Shown: positions 43,132-53,503, counted from the first letter of the stretch. The stretch is DNA of 64,000 bases from Paraflavitalea soli (GCF_003555545.1 NZ_CP032157.1:4282546-4346545), one strand, 5' to 3'. Numbers and translations: made by a program. The notes: a model not told the origin generated them from the sequence alone.

Positions 43132-43194
43132 ATGCAATTAATAAAGAAACATACAAAGCAAGTCAAGAAACACTCCATGTACGGGGAAGGTTGA
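43132..43194 (+). CDS. Possible 20-aa basic peptide with its own promoter and terminator
   Basis: Frame MQLIKKHTKQVKKHSMYGEG, rich in Lys and His, between a -7 element and an intrinsic terminator, so the region 43110-43254 reads as a ~145-nt independent transcript in the accA-dapA gap. It could be a small protein or a small RNA whose frame is fortuitous. No family recognised. Confidence 0.4.
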   Translation: MQLIKKHTKQVKKHSMYGEG

Positions 43195-43221
43195 AGACAA
43201 TTTGTATGTCTTAAATAGATT

Positions 43222-43254
43222 AAAGCCTTCCTGTCACGGGAAGGCTTTTGTTTT
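43222..43254 (+). terminator. Intrinsic terminator before dapA
   Basis: AAAGCCTTCC / GGAAGGCTTT stem followed by TGTTTT. Confidence 0.85.
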
Positions 43255-43301
43255 ATAGTATATTTTTCATTTGATCATTAAATTAAAAACCAACAATAGC
43301 A

Positions 43302-44183
43302 ATGTCGCTCAGGCAAACATTACAAGGCACAGGCGTAGCCCTCGTCACCCCTTTCAAAGCTAACTATGAGGTCGATTATGAAGCATTAGGCAAAGTGATC
43401 GACTTTGTTATTAAGGGCGGAGTTGAATATGTAGTCACGCTGGGAACCACCGGCGAAACACCTACCCTCAGCAAGAAGGAAAAGATAGCCATCGTACAAT
43501 ACACCTACGATAAGGTAGCCAATCGCGTGCCCGTAGTGGTAGGTATAGGTGGCAACGATACACAGGAACTCATCAAAGACCTGGGCGAGTTTCCCCTCGA
43601 CAAAGCAACAGCCGTACTGAGCGCCAGCCCCTATTACAACAAGCCATCACAGGAAGGTATCTTCCAGCATTATAAATTACTGGCAGCCGCCTCTCCAAAA
43701 CCAATCTTGCTATACAATGTACCCGGCAGAACAGGTAGGAATATGACCGCTGCCACTACCCTGCGCCTGGCCAATGAAGTAGCCAACATAGCAGGTATCA
43801 AGGAAGCCAGCGGCGACATGGCCCAGTGCAGCCTCCTGCTGCGCGATCGCCCGGAAAACTTCCTGGTAGTAAGTGGAGATGATGCCCTGACCTTTCCACA
43901 GGTAGCCACAGGCATGGATGGCGTCATCAGCGTGGCAGCCAATGCCTTTCCAAGAGTGTTTACCGATATGGTCCGTTTTACCCTCAAACAAGACCTTACC
44001 ACAGCCAAAAAGCTCAATGATCAACTCATAGAAGCCTACGACCTGATGTTTGCAGAAAACAATCCGGCCGGTATCAAAGCATTCTTAACAGAATTGGAAT
44101 TAATTGAAAACAATTTGCGCCTGCCCATGACTCCCTTGAGCAGTGCATTGCATGAACAGGTAAAAGACTACCTGAGAAATTAA
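43302..44183 (+). CDS. dapA: 4-hydroxy-tetrahydrodipicolinate synthase
   Basis: 293 aa class I aldolase condensing pyruvate with aspartate semialdehyde in lysine/diaminopimelate synthesis. Visible: GTTGETPTLSKKEK (Thr-Thr of the proton relay), YNVPGRTGRNM (Tyr and Arg of the active site), Schiff-base Lys in IAGIKEASGDM, and the C-terminal helix FAENNPAGIKAFL. Complete, cytosolic, standard length. Downstream hairpin at 44202 suggests a single-gene unit. Confidence 0.97.
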   Translation: MSLRQTLQGTGVALVTPFKANYEVDYEALGKVIDFVIKGGVEYVVTLGTTGETPTLSKKEKIAIVQYTYDKVANRVPVVVGIGGNDTQELIKDLGEFPLDKATAVLSASPYYNKPSQEGIFQHYKLLAAASPKPILLYNVPGRTGRNMTAATTLRLANEVANIAGIKEASGDMAQCSLLLRDRPENFLVVSGDDALTFPQVATGMDGVISVAANAFPRVFTDMVRFTLKQDLTTAKKLNDQLIEAYDLMFAENNPAGIKAFLTELELIENNLRLPMTPLSSALHEQVKDYLRN

Positions 44184-44201
44184 ATAATTGATGGGTTAGC
44201 T

Positions 44202-44245
44202 AAGGCGTGAAGCACATCCTCAAATGGCTTTGCGCCTTTCTTTTT
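44202..44245 (+). terminator. Probable dapA terminator
   Basis: AAGGCGTGAAGC / GCTTTGCGCCTT imperfect stem followed by TCTTTTTC. Confidence 0.55.
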
Positions 44246-44260
44246 CTTCCGGACTATACC

Positions 44261-44375
44261 GTAAGTCAGTAAGTCTGCAAGTCGGTAAGTAGTACAGTAG
44301 TTGCGTTGCCGTTTTTCTTCCGGACTTCCCGTCTTCCATCTTTCCATCTTTCCGTCTTTCGGACTTTCGGACTAT
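44261..44375. repeat. GTAAGTC(A/G)GTAAGT and CTTTCGGA degenerate repeats
   Basis: 44261-44300 repeats AGTCAGTAAGTCTGCAAGTC-like words. 44317-44375 repeats CTTCCGGACTTCCCGTCTTC, then CTTTCGGACTTTCGGACTA. The second run includes the rnz stop codon. A related run lies at 59363-59400, directly beyond the GH92 stop. Confidence 0.65.
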
Positions 44376-45274
44376 ACCTTATACGTCACCCCCTCAAGCG
44401 CAAGATCCGTATTCGGAAATACTTCACAGGCTTCATCCCGGAATACATCCAGTTTATCATATTTAGAGCTGAAGTGGCCGATCAATAAACGGCCTACATT
44501 GGCCTTTTTGGCAATACAGGCAGCCTGTGTAGTAGTGGAGTGGAATCGGCTGGCTGCCCGGTCATTCAGGTCTTTCAGGTAAGTAGTTTCGTGGTACAAC
44601 ATGTCCACTCCCTGCACCTTTTCTATTAATTCTTCATCGTAAAGCGTATCCGCACTATAAGCGTAAGATTGAGGTTTCGGCGCCGCGTCTGTTACCAGTT
44701 CATTCTTTATCAGCTCACCAGTCTTCGTTTCATAATCCTCTCCTTGTTTAAGCCGGTCATAAAAAGAAGAGGGCACACCATGCTGAATAGCTTTTTCCGG
44801 ATTTACACGCCGGGGAGCTTTTACCTGGTCAAAGCGAAAACCCCAACAGGGAATGCGGTGCTTGGTAGCAAAACTCGTTACCTTAAACCGGTCCGTCTTC
44901 ACCAACACTCCCTCTCCCTCCAAAGGGTGGAAATGCAGCGCATAGGGCAACACCGTAGCGGCAGCCTTCAATTGCAGGTTCAGTATTTCTTGTAAGGGTG
45001 CCGGAGCAAACAAATGCAGGTCATTTTCCCGGTGCAGCAGCCCCATGCTGTTGATGAATCCGGGCAAACCAAAATAATGGTCTCCATGCAGGTGCGAAAT
45101 GAAGATATGGTTGATACGGCCCCAGCGAATGCGGTATTTGGATAACTGTACCTGCGTCCCTTCCCCGCAATCTACCAGGAATAAATGGTCGTCCAGCGTC
45201 ACCAGTTGTGAAGTTGGATGCCGGTCGTAGGCCGGTAGCGCTGAATTATTTCCCAGTATAGTAACTGCGAGCAT
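44372..45274 (-). CDS. rnz: Ribonuclease Z
   Basis: 300 aa tRNA 3'-processing endonuclease of the MBL fold. LLFLVDCGEGTQVQ-type segment (FLVDCGEGTQVQLSKY), zinc motif SHLHGDHYFGLPG, LYHETTYLKD, and STTTQAACIAKKANVGRLLI then GHFSSKYD near the end, all in the order of RNase Z short forms. Starts MLAVTILGNNSALP, typical. It would trim tRNA precursors lacking encoded CCA, as tRNA-Asp at 35206 does. Its stop lies in a degenerate repeat. Confidence 0.95.
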   Translation of the reverse strand: MLAVTILGNNSALPAYDRHPTSQLVTLDDHLFLVDCGEGTQVQLSKYRIRWGRINHIFISHLHGDHYFGLPGFINSMGLLHRENDLHLFAPAPLQEILNLQLKAAATVLPYALHFHPLEGEGVLVKTDRFKVTSFATKHRIPCWGFRFDQVKAPRRVNPEKAIQHGVPSSFYDRLKQGEDYETKTGELIKNELVTDAAPKPQSYAYSADTLYDEELIEKVQGVDMLYHETTYLKDLNDRAASRFHSTTTQAACIAKKANVGRLLIGHFSSKYDKLDVFRDEACEVFPNTDLALEGVTYKV

Positions 45275-45512
45275 TCCGTAAATAAAGGTTTAGACTGCGA
45301 GTAAGACGGCCGCACAGGTCATTTTGCTGCTTATGGTCGCTAAATTAACTGATTACCATATAATAACGCAAATCAATAACGATCAATTGCACGCAAAATG
45401 CCAGGTAAGTAACCTTTTCCGGATAAATGGGCGCTGGCCGGGAAGTTGCCACCCTTAAACCGGCAGGGTTGGGCCCGGCCTTAAAAATAAGAAACTATCT
45501 GTAAGGTCTTTT
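45275..45512. other. Intergenic, no gene seen
   Basis: GGCCGGGC-type inverted segments around 45430-45480 may help termination of the heptose kinase transcript. Otherwise nothing recognised. Confidence 0.3.
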
Positions 45513-45550
45513 CTCGTTGCCTTAATGCCTTGTTGCCACGTTGCCTTTTA
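45513..45550. repeat. GTTGCC octamer repeat at heptose kinase stop
   Basis: CTCGTTGCC, TTAATGCC, TTGTTGCC, ACGTTGCC, abutting the stop codon at 45548. Confidence 0.65.
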
Positions 45551-46543
45551 TCCCAGGAGCAACTTACATTCCTCCAGCAGCTTCTCCTTATTGATAGCTA
45601 CTGTGCCTACCTCTTCGCACACCAGGCCGCCGGCAATATTGGCTACCTCTGCCATCAGGTCAATGCTTTTGGTAGCCGTGTAGATCAGCGAGGCTACGGC
45701 AATAACCGTATCCCCTGCCCCCGATACATCCGCAATATTGCGTAAATGCGAGGGAATGATCCGGGAAGTTTCGTGATTATGATAAAATACACCCTTTTCC
45801 GATAGCGTAATGAAGGAAATATGATGTTGGAGTTTCTCCTGCAATTGCTGGTGGATCTCCGTTAAGGAAGCCATGTTTACATCGTCCAGCAACAGGTTCA
45901 GGCCATCCTTTACCTCTTTCATATTGGGCTTGAAGATATCCACCCCAGCATACGCAAAGAAGTTCTTGCGTTTGGGATCCACCGTAGTGATCACCCCGTG
46001 TTGCTTACAAAGAGCGATCACTGCTTTGATCACCCTTTCTGTCAACACTCCTTTATTGTAGTCCTCCAGCACGATCGCCTGGGGCTTTTCGGTAACAATG
46101 TATTGCTCTACTTGCTGCAGCAAAGCCTGCTCTACCTCAGCCGTTAGATCTTTCGTAGTTTCTGAATCAAGCCGCATCATTTGCTGGTTCCGGCTAATGA
46201 TACGCACTTTGTTGGTGGTGATACGGGCAGGAGATTGTATCAGGTAATCAGTATTGATATTGAATTCCTTAAACAATCCTTTCAACAACTGGCCATCCTC
46301 ATCCTTTCCCGTTACCGACAAAGCCGTCACCTGCGCGCCCAGCGATACCAGGTTCAATGCCACATTCCCCGCCCCGCCAATGCGAAACTCCCTTTTATCC
46401 AGCGCTACTACCGGCACCGGCGCTTCAGGAGAAATACGGTCCACATGCCCCCACCAATACGTATCCAGCATCACGTCTCCAATAACCCCTACCTTAATAC
46501 CATTGAACTGAGCAAATAACTTATCAAAATCAATGACACCCAT
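45548..46543 (-). CDS. rfaE1: D-glycero-beta-D-manno-heptose-7-phosphate kinase (PfkB family)
   Basis: 331 aa ribokinase-fold kinase for the ADP-heptose branch of lipopolysaccharide core synthesis. VGVIGDVMLDTYWWGHVDRI and SPEAPVPV near the start are diagnostic of HldE/RfaE kinase domains. RIGGAGNVALNL contacts substrate, and DVSGAGDTVIAV carries the catalytic Asp and anion hole. The nucleotidyltransferase domain of bifunctional HldE is absent, so a separate RfaE2 enzyme is expected elsewhere. The last residues adjoin a GTTGCC repeat. Confidence 0.9.
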   Translation of the reverse strand: MGVIDFDKLFAQFNGIKVGVIGDVMLDTYWWGHVDRISPEAPVPVVALDKREFRIGGAGNVALNLVSLGAQVTALSVTGKDEDGQLLKGLFKEFNINTDYLIQSPARITTNKVRIISRNQQMMRLDSETTKDLTAEVEQALLQQVEQYIVTEKPQAIVLEDYNKGVLTERVIKAVIALCKQHGVITTVDPKRKNFFAYAGVDIFKPNMKEVKDGLNLLLDDVNMASLTEIHQQLQEKLQHHISFITLSEKGVFYHNHETSRIIPSHLRNIADVSGAGDTVIAVASLIYTATKSIDLMAEVANIAGGLVCEEVGTVAINKEKLLEECKLLLG

Positions 46544-46646
46544 ACTGCAACTTTCTTTTTAAAAATAGCGCTCTGCTGAGCTGTTGCAAGGTATCGAATT
46601 ATTGATAAAATCGGTAACCCTTACCCCTCCCGGTGGATTCCCGGGA

Positions 46647-48083
46647 CTAAGCCCCCTTCTTTTTGCTGGATACAGCAATATAGTACAACGGTATCCCCAC
46701 CAGCACAATACCCAGCCCCGCACCTGCGTAAACCGGCTTCATGATGATAAGGAATACACAGAAAGTAAGTGCCAGCAGAATGTAAATAGCCGGCAGCACC
46801 GGATAGCCAAATGCCTTATAAGGACGCTCAATATCTGGTCTTTTTTTCCGCAATACCGCAATACCGATAATCGTGAGCGCATAGAACAATACCACTACAA
46901 AAGAGATCATGTCCAGCAGGTCCCCATAGCTGCCGCTCAGACACAATATAGAAGCTACAATACATTGCAGCCATAAAGCAAATTCAGGAACCGCATTTTT
47001 ATTGAGCGTTCCGGTTTTCTTAAAGAACAACCCGTCATTGGCCATCGTATAATATACGCGGGCCCCTGCCAGGATAAGACCATTATTACAGCCAAAAGTG
47101 GAGATCATGATCATTACTGCAATAACGATCGATCCGTTGCTGCCAAACAGCGCATTGGAAGCAGCCACCGCCACCCGGTTGCCCTCAGGATAAGCAATAT
47201 CTTTTAAAGGAAGTACATACAGGTACATCAGGTTAGCAGTAACATAGATGATCGTCACGATCAGCGTTCCCAGGAACAGACTTAAACCGATATTCTTCTT
47301 GGGGTTTTTGATCTCACCGGCAATGAAGGTCACATTGTTCCAGGAATCACTACTGAAGATTGAACCTACCATAGCTGCAGCGATCGCCCCGATCAACGCG
47401 GTCCCCCCGATAGAGAACCAGGGCCCTTCTTTTATAAAATTGCCTGCCTCATCTCTTGGTAGCTGCATCGCCTTCAATCCTGTTTGCCAGTTCTCATCCC
47501 AGAAGCTGTGCTTGGCCAGTAGGAAGCCCAATATGATCAGGCCAAATAAGGAAAGTAGCTTTACAGTAGTAAAAGTGGTTTGAATGATCTTCCCTCCTTT
47601 GATACCCTTTGTATTCGTATAAGTTAAAAATATGATCAGCGCTATCCCCAGCAACTGCGCAGCTGATATTTTTAAGCTCCCAAGTGTAAGGATAATATTA
47701 CTTTCCCCCAGTTCTGGCACCAGGTAGGCCGTAAAACGGCTGAACGCCACTGCCACGGCAGCAATCGTAGCTGTTTGAATAACCGCAAAGAAACTCCAGC
47801 CATACAGGAACCCCGCCAGCGGATTGAATGCTTCTTTAAGGTATACATATTGGCCACCCGCTTTGGGAAACATGCCACTCAACTCCCCATAGGTCACTGC
47901 AGCAGTAATAGTCATAAAACCGGTAATAAGCCATACCAGGATCAGCCAGCCCGCACTACCCGTATAACGCATAATGTCAGAACTAACGATAAAGATACCG
48001 GAGCCGATCATCGAGCCCGCCACCACCATGGTAGCGTCTACTAAACTCAGTGAGGGTTTAAAAGCAGGTTGTGTTTCAGCCAT
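46647..48083 (-). CDS. APC-family amino-acid permease
   Basis: 478 aa from the ATG of MAETQPAFKPSLSL (a TTG three codons earlier is possible). Twelve hydrophobic segments. The first holds the unwound substrate motif GSMIGSGIFIVSSDIM, and WSFFAVIQTATIAAVAVAFS and EIKNPKKNIGLSLFLGTLIV are LAT/APC hallmarks. It resembles bacterial basic or neutral amino-acid antiporters of the YkbA/SteT type; the substrate is not clear. No operon partner is evident; the next gene upstream is separated by a terminator. Confidence 0.9.
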   Translation of the reverse strand: MAETQPAFKPSLSLVDATMVVAGSMIGSGIFIVSSDIMRYTGSAGWLILVWLITGFMTITAAVTYGELSGMFPKAGGQYVYLKEAFNPLAGFLYGWSFFAVIQTATIAAVAVAFSRFTAYLVPELGESNIILTLGSLKISAAQLLGIALIIFLTYTNTKGIKGGKIIQTTFTTVKLLSLFGLIILGFLLAKHSFWDENWQTGLKAMQLPRDEAGNFIKEGPWFSIGGTALIGAIAAAMVGSIFSSDSWNNVTFIAGEIKNPKKNIGLSLFLGTLIVTIIYVTANLMYLYVLPLKDIAYPEGNRVAVAASNALFGSNGSIVIAVMIMISTFGCNNGLILAGARVYYTMANDGLFFKKTGTLNKNAVPEFALWLQCIVASILCLSGSYGDLLDMISFVVVLFYALTIIGIAVLRKKRPDIERPYKAFGYPVLPAIYILLALTFCVFLIIMKPVYAGAGLGIVLVGIPLYYIAVSSKKKGA

Positions 48084-48157
48084 AGCAGTCAAATAAGGGT
48101 CAAGTGTTTAAAATATTGTAATCCTGAAGATAAGGAAATCAGACATATACAAGCTAC

Positions 48158-48188
48158 AAAAAAACGCAGCTATTGCGTAGCTGCGTTT
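48158..48188 (-). terminator. Intrinsic terminator of OmpH-like gene
   Basis: Minus strand AAACGCAGCTA / TAGCTGCGTTT stem followed by T-run (TTTTTTTG). Confidence 0.88.
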
Positions 48189-48220
48189 ACCTATTTTAAC
48201 GAAGTGTAATCAGTTAGTCC

Positions 48221-48817
48221 CTACTTCTTCTTCTTGCTCTTGTACTTCTCATTCAGACCCTGAACCAGCTCGCCCGTTACATCATACAAGGAGTCTTTAT
48301 AATACATAATAAACCCGGGCTCATAAGAGAAGATATAGGCATACCCCTTTTGTTTATTAAACTCAGAAAGGTAGTCCTCAATTTGTTTACGCATCAGTTT
48401 CGTCATGTCCATCTGCTGGTTCTGCAGATTGTCCTGCAGTTGTGCTTCTCTCTTACGATAGTCCTGCTCCATCTTGGCTACTTCCTTCTGCGCAGCTTCG
48501 CCCTCAGCTTGTGACATAGTAGGACCTTTTTCCTGTAATTGCTGGATCCTGCGCTGGAATTTGGCTTTAATATCCTGCAATTCTGCATTCGCAGCACTCT
48601 CTTTACCCTTCATCTCTTCCAATGCGTCTTTATAAAAGGTATAACTCGATTGCAGAGAGTCGATGTCAAAATAAGCGATCTTGAAATCGTGGTGCCCGTC
48701 TTTATCAGCAGCCACTGGTACATTTTTAGATGCTCCTTTAGAGGAAAAATGAAGATAGAAAAGCACACCGGTAAGCGCCAGTGCAATGATGCTTAAAATA
48801 GTAGAGATATTTCTCAT
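48221..48817 (-). CDS. OmpH/Skp-family periplasmic chaperone-like protein
   Basis: 198 aa. N-terminal hydrophobic signal/anchor (ISTILSIIALALTGVLFYLHF), then KIAYFDIDSLQSSYTFYKDAL, the entry strand of OmpH/Skp proteins. A long coiled-coil (~75-150; QRRIQQLQEKGP, EVAKMEQDYRKREAQLQDN) and the C-terminal strand YAYIFSYEPGFIMYYKDS with a Lys-rich end complete the fold. Skp-like trimers hold unfolded outer-membrane proteins in the periplasm. The signal may remain as an anchor because no clear cleavage site is seen. Located between an amino-acid permease and rpoC with own terminator. Confidence 0.88.
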   Translation of the reverse strand: MRNISTILSIIALALTGVLFYLHFSSKGASKNVPVAADKDGHHDFKIAYFDIDSLQSSYTFYKDALEEMKGKESAANAELQDIKAKFQRRIQQLQEKGPTMSQAEGEAAQKEVAKMEQDYRKREAQLQDNLQNQQMDMTKLMRKQIEDYLSEFNKQKGYAYIFSYEPGFIMYYKDSLYDVTGELVQGLNEKYKSKKKK

Positions 48818-49001
48818 TCACGCCTTTTTTGCAAGATAAAGTCTTGCGTTAAAAGAAAATTGTTAAAACTTTTAACACTCCTGTATTAGTTCAATAGGTC
48901 AACAAGATATACATAAATTTCTTTTGCACCATAGCATAATTTGCAACTATGTATGCATGGTATGCACATTTTTCTACCACTCCTGTATCCCGTATGCAAA
49001 T

Positions 49002-49032
49002 AAAAAAGCAGGAAGTCTTCACTTCCTGCTTT
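49002..49032 (-). terminator. Intrinsic terminator of the rpoBC operon
   Basis: Minus strand AAAGCAGGAAGT / ACTTCCTGCTTT with loop GAAG and trailing TTTT, 59 bp past the rpoC stop. Confidence 0.9.
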
Positions 49033-49090
49033 AGTCTATTTCTTATCGACCTGATCAGCGAAATCAGATCAATCCAATGATCCGCGATTA

Positions 49091-52000
49091 TTATTCATCA
49101 TCATCAAAGCTCATAGCCTCACGCGTAGTTTGCAGCAATTCATACTCTTCCTTGCTACCTACAACCATGTTCTCAAAGTCACGCAAGCCGGTACCAGCCG
49201 GGATCGGATGACCTGTGATAACATTCTCTTTCAGACCGAGCATGTCATCGCTCTTACCCTGGATGGCTGCAGAAGACAACACCTTTGTTGTTTCCTGGAA
49301 CGAAGCTGCTGAGATCCAGCTTTGTGTACCCAGAGAGGCTTTCGTAATACCCAACAGAACCGGGTGAGAAGTGGCCGGATTCGCATCACGGAAGTCCACC
49401 GGTTTCTTATCAGAACGACGCAGCAATGAATTTTCTTCACGGATCTCACGGAGGCTGGCGATCTGACCAGCACGCAGCTTGGAGCTTTCGCCCGGATCAG
49501 TTACCACTTTCTTATCGAAGATCCAGTCATTCTCTTCATTGAAGTCAAAGCGATCTTCCAGATCTTCCTCCAGGAAGCGCGTATCGCCCGGATCAACAAT
49601 CTCAACCTTCTTCATCATCTGGCGTACGATCACCTCAATGTGCTTATCATTGATCTTCACACCTTGTAGACGATAAACTTCCTGGATCTCATTCACCACG
49701 TACTCCTGTACAGCGAACGGACCTTTAATTGAAAGGATATCACCAGGAGCAACCTGTCCGTCAGACAGAGAAGCACCAGCCTTGATAAAGTCACCATCCT
49801 GTACCAGGATCTGACGTGTCAAAGGCACCAGGTATTTCTTCACTACACCATCTTTCGCTTCTACCACGATCTCGCGGTTACCACGTTTGATAGCGCCAAA
49901 CGATACCACACCATCAATTTCACATACAATAGCAGGGTTGCCCGGGTTACGTGCTTCAAACAGTTCAGTTACACGTGGCAGACCTCCCGTGATATCCCGC
50001 TGCATACGCAACGTACGGGGGATCTTCACCAGTACCTGTCCTGCGCGAACATCTTCCGCCTGATCTACTATGATGTGTGAACCTACCGGCAGGTTATACA
50101 ATTTCACTTCCTTACCTTCTACGATCAACGTCGGGATCTTGTTCTTATCCTTCGTTTCAATAACCACCTTTTCACGGTGACCAGTTTGCTCATCAGCCTC
50201 TTCACGGTAAGTAATACCTTCAATTACATTCTCAAACTTGATCTGACCCGCAATTTCAGCCATTACAACGTTGTTGAACGGATCCCATGTACAGATGATG
50301 TCACCTTTCTTCACATTCTGACCATCTTTCACAAACAGTGTAGCACCATAAGGTACGTTGTTCGTGATCAACAGACGGTCATTCTTCACATCCATGATAC
50401 GCAACTCACCTGTACGGCCAATTACGATCTGAACTTTATCTCCTTCATTATTTTCAGTAGTTACCGTACGCAAACCATCGAATTGTACAGTACCATCAAA
50501 CTTGGCAACCAATGATGATTCTACAGAAGCAGAACCAGCCACACCACCCACGTGGAAGGTACGAAGTGTCAACTGCGTACCAGGCTCACCGATCGACTGC
50601 GCAGCAATGATACCTACTGCATCACCCTTCTGTGTAATATTACCCGTAGCAAGGTTCTTACCATAACATTTCACACACACACCACGCTTGCTTTCGCAGG
50701 TCAGTACCGAACGGATCTCAACGGCTTCAATATTGGCCTCTTCAATTTCCTTACCAATATCTTCAGTGATCACTTCGCCGGCGCTCACGATCAGCTTATC
50801 GGCTTCAGGACTGTATACATTGTGCAGTGAAGTACGGCCAATGATACGGTCATACAGCGGCTCAACGATCTCTTCATTATCTTTCAGTGCACTGATGGCA
50901 ATACCACGCAGTGTACCACAATCTTCTTCAGTAATAACTACATCCTGCGCCACATCCACCAGACGACGGGTAAGGTAACCGGCATCCGCAGTTTTAAGGG
51001 CCGTATCCGCAAGACCTTTACGCGCACCGTGCGTAGAGATAAAGTAATCCAATACGTTCAGACCACCCTTGAAGTTGGAAAGGATCGGGTTTTCGATGAT
51101 CTCACTTCCGGTAGAACCAGACTTCCTTGGCTTCGCCATCAGACCTCTGATACCACAAAGCTGTTTGATCTGCTGTTTGGAACCACGGGCACCGGAGTCA
51201 AGCATCATGTACACAGAGTTGAACCCTTGTTTATGGCTGCTCATCTCACGGATAAGTGTTTCAGTAATACGGGTATCCACGCGAGACCAGATGTCAACGA
51301 TCTGGTTATAACGCTCGTTATTCGTGATAAGACCCATATTATAGTTATCCCAAACTTCGTCTACTTCACCTTTCGCATTCTCAAGCACTTCTTCTTTGAT
51401 AGAAGGAATGATCAGGTCATTGATGTTGAATGACAGACCACCCTGGAAGGCTGTACGGAAACCAAGCAACTTGATATCATCAAGGAACTTAGCTGTTTTA
51501 GGAACGTTGGTGATCTTGATGATATCACCAATGATCTCCCGTAAGCTCTTCTTCGTCAGCAGTGCATTGATATAACCTACTTCCTTAGGTACAAATTGGT
51601 TGAACAGGATGCGACCTACGGTAGTTTCGATGAGTTTCTTAACCAGTCTGCCGTCGTTTTCACGAACCATTACCTTCACCTTGATAAAGGCATGCAGGTC
51701 AACACGGGCTTCATTATAAGCGATGATCACCTCTTCAGCACTGTAAAATGCTTTTCCTTCTCCGCGAACGATCTCATCACCCATCGTCCTCTTTCCTTTG
51801 GAAATATAGTACAGACCGAGTACCATGTCCTGTGAAGGCAGGGTCATCGGAGCACCATTCTGCGGGTTGAGGATGTTGTGTGAAGACAGCATCAGTAACT
51901 GCGCTTCCAATACAGCAGCATTGCTGAGAGGAACGTGTACCGCCATCTGGTCACCGTCAAAGTCGGCGTTGAACGCAGCACACACCAGCGGGTGCAACTG

Positions 52001-53383
52001 GATCGCCTTACCTTCGATCAGTTTCGGTTGGAAAGCCTGGATAGACAACCGGTGCAGCGTAGGGGCCCGGTTAAGCATCACAGGGTGACCTTTCAATATA
52101 TTTTCCAGGATATCCCAGACCACAGCTTCCTTACGGTCTACCAGTTTACGGGCAGATTTAACTGTTTTTACGATACCCCTTTCAATCAACTTACGGATGA
52201 TAAACGGCTTGAACAGCTCAGCAGCCATATCCTTGGGCAAACCGCACTCATGCAGTTTCAGCTCAGGACCTACCACGATTACCGAACGACCGGAGTAGTC
52301 AACACGTTTACCCAACAGGTTTTGACGGAAACGACCTTGTTTACCTTTCAACACGTCACTCAGTGACTTCAGTGCACGTCCACCTTCTGCTTTTACGGCA
52401 TTGGATTTACGGCTATTGTCAAACAGGGAGTCAACCGCTTCCTGCAACATACGTTTTTCGTTACGCAGGATCACCTCAGGTGCCTTGATCTCCAACAACC
52501 TTTTCAAACGGTTATTACGGATGATCACCCGGCGATAAAGGTCATTCAGGTCAGAAGACGCAAAACGACCACCATCCAGGGGAACCAACGGACGTAATTC
52601 AGGAGGAATGACAGGAATGTACTGCATTACCATCCACTCAGGGCGGTTGGTGATGCGGCTGTTGGCCTCACGGAATGCTTCTACCACACTCAAACGCTTC
52701 AGCGCATCCGCCTTACGTTGTTGTGAAGTTTCGGTAGCAGCAGCATTACGCAGGGAGAAGGATAAGCTATCCAGCTCAATACGTTGCAGCATATCATGTA
52801 CCGCTTCAGCACCCATTTTGGCAATGAACTTCTGGGGATCTTCATCAGGCAGGTATTGATTCTCCTTAGGAAGATTTTCCAGAATCTCTAAATATTCTTC
52901 TTCAGTAAGCAGATCACCCATCTTTAATCCGCGGTCTTCACGGATACCAGCCTGGATCACTACAAACCTTTCATAATAAACAATGGTTTCCAGCTTCTTC
53001 GAACTTACACCCAACAGATAACCGATCTTGTTAGGTAAGCTCTTGAAATACCAGATATGAACTACAGGCACCACCAGCTTGATGTGGCCCATACGCTCAC
53101 GACGAACTTTCTTTTCAGTAACTTCTACACCGCAACGGTCACACACAATACCCTTATAACGGATACGTTTGTATTTTCCGCAGGCACACTCATAATCCTT
53201 TACAGGTCCGAAAATACGCTCGCAGAACAAACCGTCACGCTCTGGTTTGTACGTACGATAGTTAATTGTCTCAGGCTTCAATACCTCACCATAGCTACGC
53301 TCCAAAATAGAATCCGGTGAAGCCAAACCGATCGTGATCTTCGAAAAGGTGGCCCTGGGACGATTATCTTTCTTAATAGCCAT
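49091..53383 (-). CDS. rpoC: DNA-directed RNA polymerase subunit beta'
   Basis: 1430 aa catalytic subunit. N-terminal zinc site [19 protein letters not shown], the Mg-binding loop [19 protein letters not shown], bridge-helix/trigger-loop region [19 protein letters not shown]-like ([20 protein letters not shown]), the second zinc site around [13 protein letters not shown], and [18 protein letters not shown] are all intact. Size matches Bacteroidota RpoC. Follows rpoB by 120 bp that contain two AGCTCG repeat runs; the pair must be cotranscribed given the absence of any promoter I could find there. Confidence 0.98.
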   Translation of the reverse strand: MAIKKDNRPRATFSKITIGLASPDSILERSYGEVLKPETINYRTYKPERDGLFCERIFGPVKDYECACGKYKRIRYKGIVCDRCGVEVTEKKVRRERMGHIKLVVPVVHIWYFKSLPNKIGYLLGVSSKKLETIVYYERFVVIQAGIREDRGLKMGDLLTEEEYLEILENLPKENQYLPDEDPQKFIAKMGAEAVHDMLQRIELDSLSFSLRNAAATETSQQRKADALKRLSVVEAFREANSRITNRPEWMVMQYIPVIPPELRPLVPLDGGRFASSDLNDLYRRVIIRNNRLKRLLEIKAPEVILRNEKRMLQEAVDSLFDNSRKSNAVKAEGGRALKSLSDVLKGKQGRFRQNLLGKRVDYSGRSVIVVGPELKLHECGLPKDMAAELFKPFIIRKLIERGIVKTVKSARKLVDRKEAVVWDILENILKGHPVMLNRAPTLHRLSIQAFQPKLIEGKAIQLHPLVCAAFNADFDGDQMAVHVPLSNAAVLEAQLLMLSSHNILNPQNGAPMTLPSQDMVLGLYYISKGKRTMGDEIVRGEGKAFYSAEEVIIAYNEARVDLHAFIKVKVMVRENDGRLVKKLIETTVGRILFNQFVPKEVGYINALLTKKSLREIIGDIIKITNVPKTAKFLDDIKLLGFRTAFQGGLSFNINDLIIPSIKEEVLENAKGEVDEVWDNYNMGLITNNERYNQIVDIWSRVDTRITETLIREMSSHKQGFNSVYMMLDSGARGSKQQIKQLCGIRGLMAKPRKSGSTGSEIIENPILSNFKGGLNVLDYFISTHGARKGLADTALKTADAGYLTRRLVDVAQDVVITEEDCGTLRGIAISALKDNEEIVEPLYDRIIGRTSLHNVYSPEADKLIVSAGEVITEDIGKEIEEANIEAVEIRSVLTCESKRGVCVKCYGKNLATGNITQKGDAVGIIAAQSIGEPGTQLTLRTFHVGGVAGSASVESSLVAKFDGTVQFDGLRTVTTENNEGDKVQIVIGRTGELRIMDVKNDRLLITNNVPYGATLFVKDGQNVKKGDIICTWDPFNNVVMAEIAGQIKFENVIEGITYREEADEQTGHREKVVIETKDKNKIPTLIVEGKEVKLYNLPVGSHIIVDQAEDVRAGQVLVKIPRTLRMQRDITGGLPRVTELFEARNPGNPAIVCEIDGVVSFGAIKRGNREIVVEAKDGVVKKYLVPLTRQILVQDGDFIKAGASLSDGQVAPGDILSIKGPFAVQEYVVNEIQEVYRLQGVKINDKHIEVIVRQMMKKVEIVDPGDTRFLEEDLEDRFDFNEENDWIFDKKVVTDPGESSKLRAGQIASLREIREENSLLRRSDKKPVDFRDANPATSHPVLLGITKASLGTQSWISAASFQETTKVLSSAAIQGKSDDMLGLKENVITGHPIPAGTGLRDFENMVVGSKEEYELLQTTREAMSFDDDE

Positions 53384-53400
53384 ATTTAATTTTCTTTTTA

Positions 53401-53502
53401 GCTACGAGCTTCGAGCGATGAGCAACGAGCCCTATGCTAAGTTTTTGTTTTTTGTTCCTGTCAAAAGAGCTCGCAGCTCGTAGCTGGCAGCTCACAGCTT
53501 GC
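53401..53502. repeat. AGCTCG repeats in the rpoB-rpoC spacer
   Basis: Two runs (53401-53430 GCTACGAGCTTCGAGCGATG and 53467-53502 AGCTCGCAGCTCGTAGCTGG) with a T-rich gap (GTTTTTGTTTTTTGTT) between. The second abuts the rpoB stop at 53504. Confidence 0.75.
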
Positions 53503-53503
53503 A

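Noticed and set aside
45548-46543. Bifunctional HldE
   Set aside because: Only the kinase domain is present; there is no nucleotidyltransferase domain.
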